Below are positions 35,401-50,400 of a DNA stretch of 64,000 nt, in pieces (the stretch's first letter is position 1; every line of letters starts with the position of its first letter). Source of the stretch: Arcuatula senhousia (Eukaryota > Mollusca > Bivalvia > Mytilida > Mytilidae). The notes beneath the pieces are model-generated. The model saw nothing but the letters and a program-made list of their open reading frames with translations. It made no database searches and was not told the origin of the DNA. Position numbers and translations under genes: made by a program. The stretch is from assembly GCA_963971305.1 (NCBI GenBank), contig OZ020309.1, forward strand, positions 3,031,001-3,095,000. Direction: 5' to 3'.

Positions 35401-38400
35401 AGTCTTGACAAAGCTGGATTTTTTGAATTTTTAAGCTGGAGATTGGCTGAAAAAGCAGGAGATTTTTTACTGTCTTTCAATTTGCATTCCAATGTTATTT
35501 TAGGGCACCAGCATGTACCCCAAAATGCATGGCTTCACTGATTAATCTCTAACTGTTTATACCGGTGCACTTCATTTGAGCGAATTGGCATTTCAATTGA
35601 GCGAAAAAAAAGTTTCATTTGAGCGAAAAAAAAATTTCATTTGAGCGAATTTTTTTACAGGTAACTTACAGGTAAATCTTCAATATAATCTGCAAATTCG
35701 GAGCATTGGTTTCTGTCAGCTTCAAATCCATGTTCAATCTTTTTCATGTCTTTGAATACGGGTACATGTATATAAGAACGACAAGTAGTGAACTCTTTTC
35801 AAGTATAATAATAGATAGATAGAAAGAATAAAAAGAAATCAAGGTATTGAACCTGTAAATCGATTGTTTTGTTGTAAATCGATTGTTTGTTTCGCAACCA
35901 CTACAGCTGATTTTGATATGTTTTATGTAAAGTTATATTTTCAGTTATGATTTTTTTAAAAATATATCTGTATTCCGTCTATGGGTACAAAATTGAATTT
36001 TTATTCATAGTCTGTTTTATTTTTTGTATAATTTTTATAGCCATTTTCCTTTATTTACCTGTATTTACCTGGAAAAAATATTCGCTCAATTGAAATAGAA
36101 AAATTCGCTCAAATGAAAGGTGGGGTCATTTTAAAATTCGCTCAATTGAAATGCGCCCGTTTATACAACTATCAGGACAATTACAAAAATTAATGTCAAG
36201 CTAATTGTCAAACTGGTAAAAATAATGTCTATACATGTAAAACTTAAAATTTGGTGAAATCCTGAAAAAGGAGGCAATAACGAGAGATTTTGATTAGAGG
36301 CAGCAGGAATCTCATGTAAGATCATGGTCTTCAAGTCGTGCTTAGTTTTTGGTGTTTAGTATTCATGAATAATAAGGAAATTGTTGAGATGTAGAACGAA
36401 TCAAAGAGGCACCAATGGGGCAGTAGAGTGTCAAAGGTCAGCAGAAGTCTGAAGGGTAACGACAGAACTAGTAAACATGAATGAAAACAGCATGTAAGAC
36501 ACAAAAACAACTGAACAGCAATCAATAACATGAACTTAAGTTGTAACAAGAGTGAACTCAGGTTGACAGAACTCAAATCACAGAACTAGTAAACATGAAT
36601 GAAAACAGCACGTAAGACACAAAAACAAGTTGTAACAAGAGTGAACTGTGCTCCAGAATATTAAAGTGGAAATGATAAAACATTCATATTAACAACAACA
36701 ATTTAAAAAATCAACATTTCAACACAGCCAGACCCTTCATCATTGATTGATCTGTGGTCGTGCATTGCTGGTGGGAAGCAAAAGTGTACCATAGGGGCAA
36801 TCAAATATCGTTAATGATTAACTTAATCCAAATAGACAACAACAAAATCAGAGGACATAGAATCACCACAATTGGGATTGTCCAAGGTCATGAAGGTATA
36901 AATGATAATGAACCAGTCTTATAAATATTGAAGAATTCTAGATGTCAAGCAATAAAAAAATGCAAAGTTGGAAATCATAGCCCGACCGCCAGCCCGAGAC
37001 TGGAGACTTCTTGGCAGGGCTGGCAAAAATTCATGAAAGTTTGACTGGTAATATAGTAAAAACAGGTAGAAGTCCGGTACTTTTTCAGTGAATTTCGATC
37101 AATATCCTTCCCTGAAAAATGACTACAAAACTGATTTCTGTAATTTATACTGATGGTGTTAAATTTTGCCACTTATTTTCTCAAAAGAACAATACTTAAT
37201 TTTAAGATATGTTGACTCTTGTTTTATAGGGATTGAGTGCAACAAACAAGAGGATCTCCTTTCCACTGAGTCTGGCAAAAAGTGATGGCAACAATAGGTA
37301 TGATGGTTTATAAAATTCTATGGTCAGGTTATTATACTCCACATATAGAAAGTAAATCCTATGGAGATATGCATGAAAAATTTCATTTTGCTCAAATATC
37401 ATTCAGGGGAGATAATTGGACATAGATTTTTATAATTAAGTGTTCAATGAAAGACCTCGTAAATGCAAGTCCTCCTAAACAGCCTAATGAATTTTTACAA
37501 AACTTTACACGAAGAAAGTACATCATATGAAGTGCCAAAGAAACTTCAGAAAGAAATTTTCGTAACAATTTTTTCAGCAACTATTAATCACAAGCTCTTG
37601 ATTATAATTTGGTATGCTGCACCAGCATGGGGTCCGAGATTTGATTTCAGTCTGTCACTCACCTGCTTCCTGTTTAACAAACAAATCAAACCATTTTTGT
37701 CTTTGACATATTTTTGTATTCTTCAGGTACAAGTTATATATAGAGATGGCTTGTAACACGTTGTTTGGAACAGGAAGTGGATTGATTAATCCTCCTGTGG
37801 CTGATAAAACATTTACACTCTCCCAGGTGGAGATAGCTTTGTACGATAAAGATGTCCATCAGCTGATAATGGATGTTGAAATTCTTCATGACATGGCAAA
37901 GGTATTTTCTAAAAGTTACAACTAAAGTATACAGTTATTTAATGCCTGGTTATGGAGCAGTCAAAACTATTATCCCAAGGTGCTGAAGATTATTTAGGAA
38001 CTGTTGCATGAGGCCGCAGGCCAAGGCAACATTTCTTAAAACATCTCCTGAGCACCGAGGGCATATTAGTTTGTATGCTCCATGAACAGGCATTAAATAA
38101 CTGCTTTATTAACTTATAGAATACATAGAGAGAGTGTACACTCATTTAACAGTGCGACGTCAAAAGAATTAAAGCGCTTTATAGTTTTTCCTAATATTTC
38201 ATTTGGTTTGTTATATGTTCTTACTGTACCGCATGAATATACACCAAGAGGTTCTCTTTCGGATTTCAAAATAAACTTCAGATAATTATTGATGAAAATC
38301 TTTTGGGAAATGGCAAGGGACTGTTTTTTAATAATATTAAAGTAATAATAAATCAAAAAATCATTAAATTTTTAACAGTCCTTTTTAAGCTTTAAAAAGA

Positions 38401-41400
38401 TAAATTGTTAATAAAAACTTTTATTTAAGCTACAAAAAGTCCATTAAACAGTGGGATTTTGGCAGAATTTAACAAAAAATTGTCTTTAACAATCATTTGC
38501 TTCCCGAGTTGTATTATTCAAACTAGATGCATACGACCCTTGTTTGAACTCACTGGGAAGTGCCCGTGCAAGCCCATCTAAAAATACTTTAGGAAATGGA
38601 TGTAAACAAACGTGGTCTGAATAGATATGTTCTGTATATATGGCTTTTGTAACTGTTTTGCTTTTTCTTTTTTTCCCGTTTATCTTTTAAATGATACCAA
38701 TAACAAGAGAAAGTGGTTTAAAAATCCCCCAAATGAGAATCTTATGTCATTGAATTAATCGAGTTTTCAATTAAATAGGCCCAGTTAATATATAGCATGA
38801 TAAAAGGAAAATAGGTACGTGTGTCTTGTTATTATTTACATGTTAAACACCTTTAAAATTAGTATTTCTTATAGCGGAAAGGTTTTACTTGTCAAATTAA
38901 GAAGAAATATGAAATTATACCCCCACTCGCAGACCTGTTTACCAGTACGATTTGGCCGTAGTTTCTACGATTTTTGCATTAAAATTACGGTCTACGGTTT
39001 CTCCATGAAAAACTACGGTCACGGCAAGTTTAAAAAAAAATCGTTTCGCTGAAAAATCGGTAAAATCAAGTTTCGTTTCGGTTAAAAATTTTTAATTTTT
39101 AAACTTCCGGTTCACTCTGTCTGCATCAAACAGAGCTTGATCCAATGAAAATTGTAATGAATTCAAGCGTCCACTTGAGACATTCTCCCAAGTTGGAGGA
39201 AAAAAAGAGTAAACAAGAAAAATTAATGGCAGAATGACATTGAAAATGCCAGAAAGGCCGAACGTCCGTTTTGTACTTAACATTTTCAAAGCCCTCAACT
39301 CTTTTTGGTGATTTGGTACAAAAACTACTGGTAAATATACAAAACTACTGGCAGTTGGACTAAAAACTACTGGCACACCAAAAATAGGGTAAACAGGTCT
39401 GCACTCGTAAGAGAGGGGGCTATATTGCAAACACCTTGTCCGTCTGGTTAAATTTTTCTGCTTCTACTGGATGGATTGGTTTTAAATTTGGTACACAGCT
39501 TCAGCATGATGAGTTATACTATGCCTAACCTTTCCAGGTCAGTCCATCATCTACTTCCTGTTTTCCTAGCCGACTTAGACTTTTTTAGGAGGAAAAAAAT
39601 TGAAATGTGAAATTTTTCGTAACAGATTTCTCCGCTTCTACTGGATAGATTGGTTTGAAATTTCGTACACAGCTTCAGCATGATGAGTTATACTGTGCCT
39701 CCCCTTTCCAGGTCAGTCCATCATCTACTTCCTGTTTTTCAGGCCGACTTAGACTTTTTAGGGTAAAAAATTTGAAAAGTGAAATTTATCGTAACAGATT
39801 TCATGGCTTCTACTGGATGGATTGGTTTCAAATTTGGTACACAGCTACAGCATGATTAGTTATACCATGCCTCCCCTTTCCAGGTCAGTCCATCATCTAC
39901 TTCCTGTTTTCTGAGCTGACTTAGACTTTTTATGGGTCAAAAATAGACAAATAACAGATTTCTCGGCTTCTAGAGAAGGGATTGATTTCAAATTTGGCAT
40001 ACAGCTTTAGCATGATGGGTTGTATCGTGCCTCCCCTTTCCAGGTCAGTCGGTCATCTACTTCCTGTTTTCTGAATGGCCGAGTGGGGGTATGCTTAGCA
40101 CGACTTAGTGCAACCCCTTGTTATATTAAACCCAGAGCTTTACATGCTCATACTTCAAAATACATTTTTGTTTGTTTTGATATGTAAAAACAAATGTTGT
40201 TCACGAAAATTAATCAGTGGCCATTGGTATCAAACTTTGTTCAAAAATCAGCTACATTTCTAGCCAGCACACGCACATTATTAAAACTTTCATCTTCATA
40301 AAAGCGCGCAAGCTCTAATTTTATGATTATGCAACAGTTAAGTGATTATTTTTACATTGCAATTTTTTTCCAAAAACTGCTTTATTATTACTTTAATTTA
40401 TATAAAATATATAGAAAAGCAGTAATTTAATATTAAGAATAAAATACTTTTGACGTTGCTCTGTACTGCGCATCGTTTACGCGCATGGAACAGTTCGTTC
40501 TAGGAGTGAAACAGTTAACTGTTACATGTTGACGTCATTTCAAAGAAAAGAAAATTTCTTCATATGAAAAATGTTCACTATAAGTTAGTAATGTAAACTG
40601 TTTCATAATAAAAAAAAACCAAAATCACCTTCCTCGTTACTGTCTGATAGTGTTTACAATGTAAAATAAAAAAGTTGCCTTATTTTTTCTTTTGACCAAT
40701 AAAAAGAAATATTTAAGTAGAATAATTTCTCCCTTATCTGTTTTTGAAAAAAGGGCATGGGAAGCTAAGAATTAATTTTGTATGGCCTAAGAAACATAAT
40801 TGGAAACAGCTTAAATATTAGTTCAACACTAACTGGTTAAATCATTGACAAAGTAAACATGGCTTTTCAATTTCTAAAACAAGTGGAATGTATTTTTGTC
40901 ATAAACAAATTTTAAACATTATCAAAATATCAAAATTTATTATGTAAGCAGTAAAGGGTATGCTGTTTATATATTATTGTTTTATCCTTGTGACTATTTC
41001 AGCATCTTCCAGAAACTGTAGAGCAGGGGTATAATGCTCTGTATACTGTTAACAAAATGATTAATACTATCAAGATTGATGACAGAGACAGCTACGCTAG
41101 GTATGTTAAATGCACCGGAAATCTTGTTCAGAGGTTAAAGTGCACATGAGAATGCTAAAATACGAAATTACTGAACATGCTGAATACCATATATTGATTG
41201 CTATTTTTCTCCAGAAATGTATCTTTTAATGGGAATGGGTAGGAAGGGGTTTTCATCCCACATTGCAGCTTAAATAAATGTTGACATAAACGACCATTCC
41301 TGGATCAAGATACCTAAAAATTCAGAATTTTCGTAGCTTTATCTGTAAAATTCCAAATTCTCAGCAAATAAATAAGCCTTTCCCACAGTCCTGGAAAAGG

Positions 41401-44400
41401 TCCTACCAACCCTCATGAACAGCTCATTTAAAAGGCCATTCTTTCATCTTACAAGATCAAGTTACATTTCTGATTTTAAATATTTTTAAAGACATCTTGA
41501 TAATTAAAATCAACTGGCAAGATTTATTTCTAACTCAGTAATGTCCTATTTATTTTCACAGGGCACGTGACATTGCAACTCAGTTCTTTCAACAGAGGAA
41601 TGGACAAGGTCAACATGTTATCCATGCCATGGGACATTCACATATAGATTCTGGTGAGAAGTATGGATATTAGTGTACATGTGATTTTGTAAAGATTTTT
41701 ATTGCATAGTGTTGAACAGATACAGTATGATATTCTAGCAATGGGACATATCCATAAAAGATAAAGAGATGTGGAATAAGTGTACACAACACAACCTACA
41801 ATACATGTATAAACCACAATTTAAAAAATGTGCAACAAAAAGCAGCCAGCATTATAAATTGTAGGCTTTTGATAGATGGTATGTAGCTTCAGGTGGAGGT
41901 CCCATATGGTGGGATACATTTCAGGTCTGTCGATCATCTACTTCCTGTTTAATGAGCCGACTTAGACTTTTTTCACTAAATTTTCAGAGTTATAAATTTT
42001 CGTAACAGATTTCTCAGCAGGTATTTTATATTTTGACTATATAGCTTCAGGTAGTGGTCCAATATGGTGAGATTTGTTTTCAGGTCTGTCAATCATCTAC
42101 TTCCTGTTTAAAGAGCTGACTTAGACTTTTTTTACTAAATTTTCATGATAGACAAATTTTTGTCACAGATTTTGCAGCAACAATTAATTGTAGGCTTTTA
42201 ATATTTGGTATGTAGCTTCAGATAGGGTTCTTTAATTGTGGGATACGTTTATAGATCTGTCTATCAACTACTTCCTGTTAAACTATTAATCATAGTCTTT
42301 TGATATTTTGTAAGTATCTTTAGGAGTCCCATATGGTGGGATAGATTTTCAGGTCTGTCACTCTTTTGCTTCCTGTTTAACAAGCCGACTTGGAAAGACA
42401 ACAACTCTTGACTGTTTTAATTCTAACTCGAAAAAGATCATCTCTGTCCGTAAATGTGGACGCATGGGGTATGTGAGAGTGCTCACTAAGGTTCTTTCAT
42501 TTTATTTGTCTTAATTAATAATATTATCTTCATGTTTACATTTAAATATGATATGTATATGTTCTGTAACAAACTTTTTTTTGTATGTTAATACATAGTA
42601 ATATTTCAATCTCTTTTCAGCTTGGTTGTGACCCTATGCTGAAATCATCTGAAAATATGGCAGATCTTGGTCCTGAAAGGGACTTGGGGACTCCTAGTCA
42701 TGTTATTTTAATCTCTTTTCAGCTTGGTTGTGGCCCTATGCTGAAACCATAAGAAAATGTGGCAGATCATGGTCTTGTACTGTACAGCTAATGGAGAAAT
42801 ATCCTGAGTTTAAATTCACATGCTCACAGGTATAACCATTGATAATGTTTATATCTTACATGAATGTACATCTAGAAGTAGTCAGACGGTAACAAAATTA
42901 TAACACAATTTAAAAACAATCTCAAAATATGAATATAAATCTTTTTTACAAATTTCATAACATATGCATAAGATAGTAAATGCCAGTATGCAGACATTTT
43001 AGTCTAGAAATATTTGCTGTAAAGGCAAGTACAAGGTTGAACATACATATTACTGTACATGTTAAAGTGGTTTTTATTTGGTGCATGGAAAATTTCGTGT
43101 TTTGGTGTTGTTTTTATTTTTAAGTAATGTAATTTTTGTGGTTTAATATCCATATTGTTACTTTGATACAATTGATTACTAGTAATTTTTCGCATGTTCT
43201 GATTTTCATGTCCCGATGAAAGCTGAAATAAAGGGAAAATTAAACCACCTCACAAAAAAAAACCTTTTAAAATTGGTAGTGTTAAGTTAAAGTCTGATTG
43301 GCTTTCATATAATATAAATGTCATGGTTTTAACTTTTTACCTAAATCATCAATTTCAAAACAGGCCAAATGTTGTCTCATCAACATGTATATCTATTTCT
43401 AATTGTCCCCCGCCGTAACACGTTGGAGGGACCTAGTAATGGTCTTCGTCCCTTCGTTTTTTGTGGGTGCACCTCCTCGGAGATTGCTGAAAGGATGTTG
43501 CTGAAACTTTACACACTGATAGGGCACTATTAGTAGGTGATCATCCCATATTTTGAAATGAACAAGATAGTGCCATTCATTTTCACAATTTAAAAATGCA
43601 AAATTTTGTAATATATTTTCCCTTCACCGATTTTGAGGAAAATGGATAATCCATTTAATTCGGGACTTGCGAACAAGTTAGCATACTAAGTGAATTTCCA
43701 ACTTTTCATGATTGGACAAAACTTAACTAGAAGATCTTTCGTTTCTCAGAGAATATATCGCTCGAATTTACATACCACACAACTTTCATGCGGCGGCAGG
43801 GGATACATGGCTACACGTAGCAATCTTGTTTTGTTTTGGGCTTAGCAGTATGACTGGGTGACATTATGCATATAAATTATACCTTAGGATCAAAAACTGT
43901 TTTCAAGACCTGTTAAGCAGGCTTTTTTTTTGCAATGTTAAGTTAGTTTGTTTTTGTTTTTCAGGCTCAGCAATATGACTGGGTCAAGCAGAATTATCCT
44001 TCATTGTATCAAAAGATCAAAACATTTGTCAAAACAGGCCAGTTTATACCAGTAGGGGGCACTTGGGTAGAAATGGTAAGTTACCGGTTTGGAAAATGTC
44101 GAAACAGTAATTCATCACATTCATTTCAAATTCAATGCTTGGAAGCACTAGATTTTCAAATAAAAAGATGAAAATTTAATGAAAAACTTATGATAAAAAC
44201 ACCAAAGCATCAAGACAATATACATGTACTTAGCTGTACAAAAAATTGCATGGGAGAAGCAAAGATACACCAATGTGGCATTCCAGTGTCAAAAGTCCGC
44301 AAGGGCAATGACAAAACCGGTAAACACACACAAAAAACCAGTACGAGGAAACACAAAATACAAAATCTGAAGGAAAAACTAATCAGGTAAATGCAGCTTC

Positions 44401-47400
44401 AGAAATTCAGAAGCTTCATCCATTTATGAAAAAGGCAGAAGTAACACAAGGGCATCTAAATGTCAAAAGTCTGAAAGGACAAAAACAAAACTAGTAAACA
44501 GGAATTAGAACAAAACAAAAAAAGAGTCCACAAACACAAAATTATTGCAAATGAATAACTACAAGTACATTTGGATTTGGGGGATTTCACTTTCTTATGT
44601 CACCTTAGACTTTTGTAGAGAGACATATTGTTTTTTGTTGAAACCTGTCTTGCCTGTTTAAACTAAGTCTCTTAGGGACAACAATATTTTGTCAGTTTAT
44701 ACAGGTTTTGGGTTTATTCCGTTTGATTTGGGGGGATTTTACTTTCTTATGTCACCCCCAAATTTTGTGAGGAGACATATTGTTTTTGCCCTGTCTGTCA
44801 GTCTGTCTGTCACAAAGTTTGTCAGCGCAACTACTCTGAAACTACTTAACCAAATTTAAGTAAACTTGGTTTGTGGGAAGGACACCATATGTGGTTGTCC
44901 ATATTACCAGGAAATTCTCATCCTCTAATTTCTGTGGGAGAAATTGCCTTTTGAACTACTTCGAACTTTTGAGGAAACTGGGGTAGACATTGATTTTGCA
45001 ACTTTTATTTAACAACATTTTCAATAACTTCTCTACTTACAGGATGGGAACATGCCAAGTGGTGAATCATTCATCAGACAGTTTCTTTATGGCCAGAAAT
45101 TCTTTAAAGAGGAATTCAACATGCAATGCAAAGAGGTTTGAAGGTTTATTGTATTGTATAATGGATATATGTAATTGAAATAATTTAAGGCTCTTATATT
45201 TTGCTTTTCACAACATGTATGTTGTCTCAAAGTGGTTCACAAACTATTACCCGTGGTTATTTGGCCGTGCAATCTATACACCTTGTGGAGTTAAAGCCAG
45301 AGCTGATGTTCAGGTGCTTACAGCTATTATTCAACTTTCCATCACTACCAACGCCATACTCATTTACAGCTGAGTTGACTGGAACATATGAAGTAAAGTA
45401 TTTTGCTCAAGGATACAACACGATGGTGCTGGCGACTGGAGTCAAACTCATGACCCTTCAATCTCCAGACCAATGCCTTATTAGCTCACCTGGACCGAAG
45501 GTCCATGTGAGCTATTACCATCACTTGGCGTCCGTCGTCGTCGTCTGTCGTCTGTCGTCGTCTGTCGTCGTCGTCGTCTGTTAACAATTTTTCAAAAATC
45601 TTCTCCTCTGAAACTACCAAACAGAATTTAATGAAACTTGGTATGAATGATCCTTAGGGTGTCCTGCACCAAACTTGTGTTTTGATTTTTAATCCGTTAA
45701 AAAACATGGCTGCCGTTACTAAAAATAGACTAGGGGGGTCAGACTACTGTTTTTGGCTTATAAATCAAAAAGTATAAGAGATAGAGGAAATCTGAGGCCA
45801 CGCTACTGATTCAGCATCAAAAGCTCTACAAAAGTCTCCATTTGGTTAAAGTTGTCAGATGACCCCTTATAGGGGTTACGGCCCCTTAAAGGTGAAAAAT
45901 AGCATTTTTTCATGTTTTTGGCCTACAGAATGAAAACTATTGCAGATAGAGATTAGCTGTTGCTTGCTTAAATGTTCAGCTCATTTAACTCTACAAAAGT
46001 CTCCATAGGGTCGAAGTTGTCAGATGACCCCTTATAGGTGTTACGGCCCCTTAAAAGTGAAAAATAGCCATTTTTAATGTTTTTGGCCTACAGAATGAAA
46101 ACTATTGCAGATAGAGATTAGCTGTTGCTTGCTTAAATGTTTAGCTCATTTAGCTCTATGAAAGTCTCCATAGGATCGAAGTTGTCCGATAACCCCTTAT
46201 AGGGGTTACGGCCCCTGAAAAATGGCATTTTTTCATGTTTTTGGCCTACAGAATGAAAACTATTGCACATAGAGATTAGCTGTTGCTTGCTTAAATGTTC
46301 AGCTCATTGAGCTCTACAAAATTCTCCATAGGGTCGAAGTTGTCAGATGACCCCTTATAGGGGTTACGGCCCCTGAAAAATAGCGATTTTTCATGTTTTT
46401 GTCCTACAGAATGAAAACTATTGCAGATAGAGATTAGCTGTTGCTTGCTTAAATGTTCAGCTCATTTAGCTTTACAAAATTCTCCATAGGGTCGAAGTTG
46501 GCAGATGACCCCTTATAGGGGTTACGGCCCCTGAAAAATAGCGATTTTTCATGTTTTTGGCCTACAGAATGAAAACTATTGCAGATAGAGATTAGCTGTT
46601 GCTTGCTTAAATGTTCAGATCATTTAGCTCTACAAAAGTCTTCATAGGGTCGAAGTTGTCAGATGACTCCTTATAGGGGTTATGGCCCCTTATAGGTGAA
46701 AAATGGTGTTTTTGGCCTATAGAATGAAAACTATTGCAGGTAGAGAAAAGCTGTTGCTTGCTTAAATGTTCAGCTCATTTAGCTCTACAAAAGTATAGGG
46801 TCAACATCAAGACCAGGTGAGCGATTCAGGCTCCTGGGAGCCTCTTGTTCATTACACAAACTCATCTTATGATTGTTTTATCATAATCCATTCAGTTTGT
46901 TTTTGACTGGTAGACACGTCAGTAAGCCCATCATCTGTTTCTTCTCAGGGCAACTGACATGTGAAACTACTGAACTCATTTTCATGAAACTTGATTTATT
47001 GTACATGTAACATCATATGTTGTAGTGCATATTATCAGGATATTTTGATTTTGTTGTGCATATCAAGAAATTTTTAATTGAATTTTTGAGAGAGTTTTGC
47101 CCCTTTCCTCATATTGACGAGTTTTAATAAAGCAGAAAATAACACAATAAAAGTAAAAATTACACAATAAAAGATAAGTCAATAGATATCCGTTTACATA
47201 CATGCAGAGCGTGAAGACAGCAAAAGAACAAAACCAAAAACAGAAACGTATAAATTTAACAGAATCTTTTTCTCCTTGTTGCAACATACTTAACAAAGCA
47301 GCTGTGAGGTACCAATGGGGCATTCTAAGAATGTCAAAAGTCCATGATCAGTTAACTTGAGCTAGAACAGCACAAAGAAACAGACCACAGTAAAACACAC

Positions 47401-50400
47401 AATCAACTGTACAACAAATGGGTACTGAAGTTGTAACAAGAGTGAACAAAAATGGGTACTCAAGTCGTAATGAGAGTGAACAAATGTAAGTCCTGAGAGC
47501 GAAGAAAAGTAAGTCGTAATGAGAGTGAACAAATGTAAGTCCTGAGAGCGAAGAAAAGTAAGTCGTAATGAGAGTGAACTCAGATGCTCTGCAAGGGGAT
47601 CAAGATTTGAGACTCTGTTAATGAAGACCATATGTAATATTTTTACCAGTTTTGGTTGCCAGATACCTTTGGATATTCAGCCCAGCTCCCACAGATAATG
47701 AAGATTTGTGGCATCAGTAGGTTTCTCACCCAGAAATTGAGTTGGAGTCTGGTGAATAAATTTCCAGTAAGTCTTAGAAATAAACAAAACCTAGATGATA
47801 ATGAGATGTGGTATAATCGTATGCAACATTACCTACATAGACGATAAAGAGATGTGGAATAATTGTACTCGACACAACCAACATTAATGAAACGACAATT
47901 TAAAAAATCATAATGGAAAACAGACAGCAGTCTTCAACATGACCAGAGGTCATTGCTTGCTGTCTTGCATTGGCTCAGGACTAAAAATACAACACATAAG
48001 TTTTAAACAAATCCCTAGATTATCAATGAAAGACCCATTTCTGGGCATAGAACAAAAACAGATCTAGACAGATAATTGACAGGGACAAACAAAAGCTTTG
48101 ACAAGGATTCCTGGCCCAGGACAGGCACTAATAAAATGTGGCCGGGTTAAACTTGTTTTTAGGGCCCAACCTTCCCCCTTTTGTATATAAATCAATGGCA
48201 ATTTAATAAAAATCTGCAATGGAAAAAAGCCTTCAGCCTTCAATTTGACCAGTGGTCAATGTAGTGCGGTGACCACAAGTAGAAAAGTTTGATTTTAATG
48301 TCCCTACCTGACACACGGCTATATTTGATATCAATCGAAAGGGGGATATGTGTTCTTTCAGAAAATTCCTGTCGTAAAAATGGGAAGTGGTCACGATTTT
48401 TCAAAAATGGGATAAAAGTTGATTTCAGAAATTCGTGAAAATTCTTAAAAATATAGATTTTACCCTCTTATTTTATCTTTTGTGTGCAAAATGATACCAA
48501 TAGAAATATGTTTGTAATATCTAGTGATTAAGTAATCACTATCAACAAAATTTTGAAATTTTTCATAGAAGGGAGGTAAGCAGAGACGCAAAATTCGAAG
48601 GAACCATTAAAAACCGACTTGTTGACTCAATTTCTACCTTGGCTATTTGTGTTTTAAGTCAGCCGTTAAGTTTTTAATGTTTTATAACATTCGACTTTTA
48701 TTTAAGTTTTTTGTGTACTCTAATTTGTCATATCTATAAAACAATAAGTGCAAAATGATATCCCAAAAAGTGAAGAAACGTACGTATTGGAACCTAACCT
48801 TGTTGAACACCGTTTTGTGTTTGTTTTTGATGTAAAACTATTTATGTTGTAATCTAGTAGTTTTAAATTACAACTAAATGTGGAATAAAGGATTATATCC
48901 ACAACAACATTAATATTTGTAAACTGTGGTGGATTTTTATTGATTTCATGCCATATGCATCAGACATGCAATTTTTGAACCACATTTAGCCCAATATTGT
49001 CCGCGATCAGGCTTTTATTTCATTTTATGACCTGACTACCCCCAGTGGTTTCCTTTCAAAGGATATTACCCTATCCGCAACCTGGGAACGCGCCGGGTAG
49101 GTCTATGGACAGACCTTCTGAAAAAAATGTTCAGAAGTCCCGGTTATATATACATAACAAAATACACACTATTACCTTAACAACCTAATCTCAAATGAGT
49201 TGAATAACAAAGAAATTAACTGCTCAGGCTGCATGGTCCCCATCTTCCTCTTCAATAAGATGTATGTTGACGTATTTGTAAACAAGGACAGAGGTCGGTA
49301 CAAGAGGTTTTGTTCAAAACACACGCAGCCTTTTGAGCAAACTAGTTTGCCTTTACATGTGCAAACTAGATCTTGTAAAAAATCAGATGTCATATGACCT
49401 TCAAACCGTTCAAGCTGTAAAACATTTTGGTTACACCATCCATGCATAAGAATTGACTTTGGAAGAGGCTTAGCAATGGGTGATGTCAACCAAGTACGAG
49501 TTTGAAAGCATGCTCGTAATGCGTGTTGCCGAAATGTAGACTCGCACAGTGGTAGCTTTGCAAGGCTTGTGGCTTTACCAGTTGCTAAGTTTCCAGTGAA
49601 TCATCAGAATCTGACAAACCAAAAGAAGACAGAGTACTTTATTCATCTGCATTGTCTTTGAAAGTTTTATATGCTGCTTTTTACCAATACCAAACATTGA
49701 TGTTGAATCAAATCTGGTAATTGAATGTACAACACGAAGACATTATTCAGTAATGAACAGATTTCATGAACTGGAATATATCGACGTCCATCTGGGTCCA
49801 GACACAGTTCCTGTTTCAAACAAAAGTTCTTTTGTATTTCAATGCGACAAAAAGTAATAAGTGCAAAGTAACAAAAGATCATTATCATGAGACTTTACAA
49901 TTATCCTTCCTTGCAACTGTTTCGATTCGTATTTCAAATCAGCATCAAGAACATGTAGAGTGATTTGTGTATCAGCCTCTTCTTGGATGCTGAACAGACT
50001 TGCACAATCAACAACACCACTGGCTGAAATCTGTTTTACAATTTGGGGATCGTCAAATAAACCAGCCATAGTAAGAACATTGCCTTCTTCAATGACGTTT
50101 TCTTTGTTTTGATAAAATAAATTTTCCTAGAAAACCCAGCAAATATTGTTTATTCTGGTTAACAGCAAGACATTTCTCCCATTCAGGAATCGATCGCTCC
50201 TCAATTACCTGAAATAATTTCTCTCTCTATTGTGATTTGATTGAAAGTTGGAAGTCATACCTGTCATACACGTATACGATTGAAGATGTGTTTTTTAAAG
50301 CAACCAACTAGAGACTGAACAAAATCATGACCAAGATTCCAAAATGTTTTAAAACGCTTAGACTTATCTGCTTAAACATGGGCAACACCATTTCTTACAA

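Noticed and set aside
45201..45584. 127-codon plus-strand frame in MAN2C1 intron 10
   Set aside because: Its last third is the GTCGTC tract of the AGCTCACCTG element; no domain, and it lies between well-supported exons 10 and 11.
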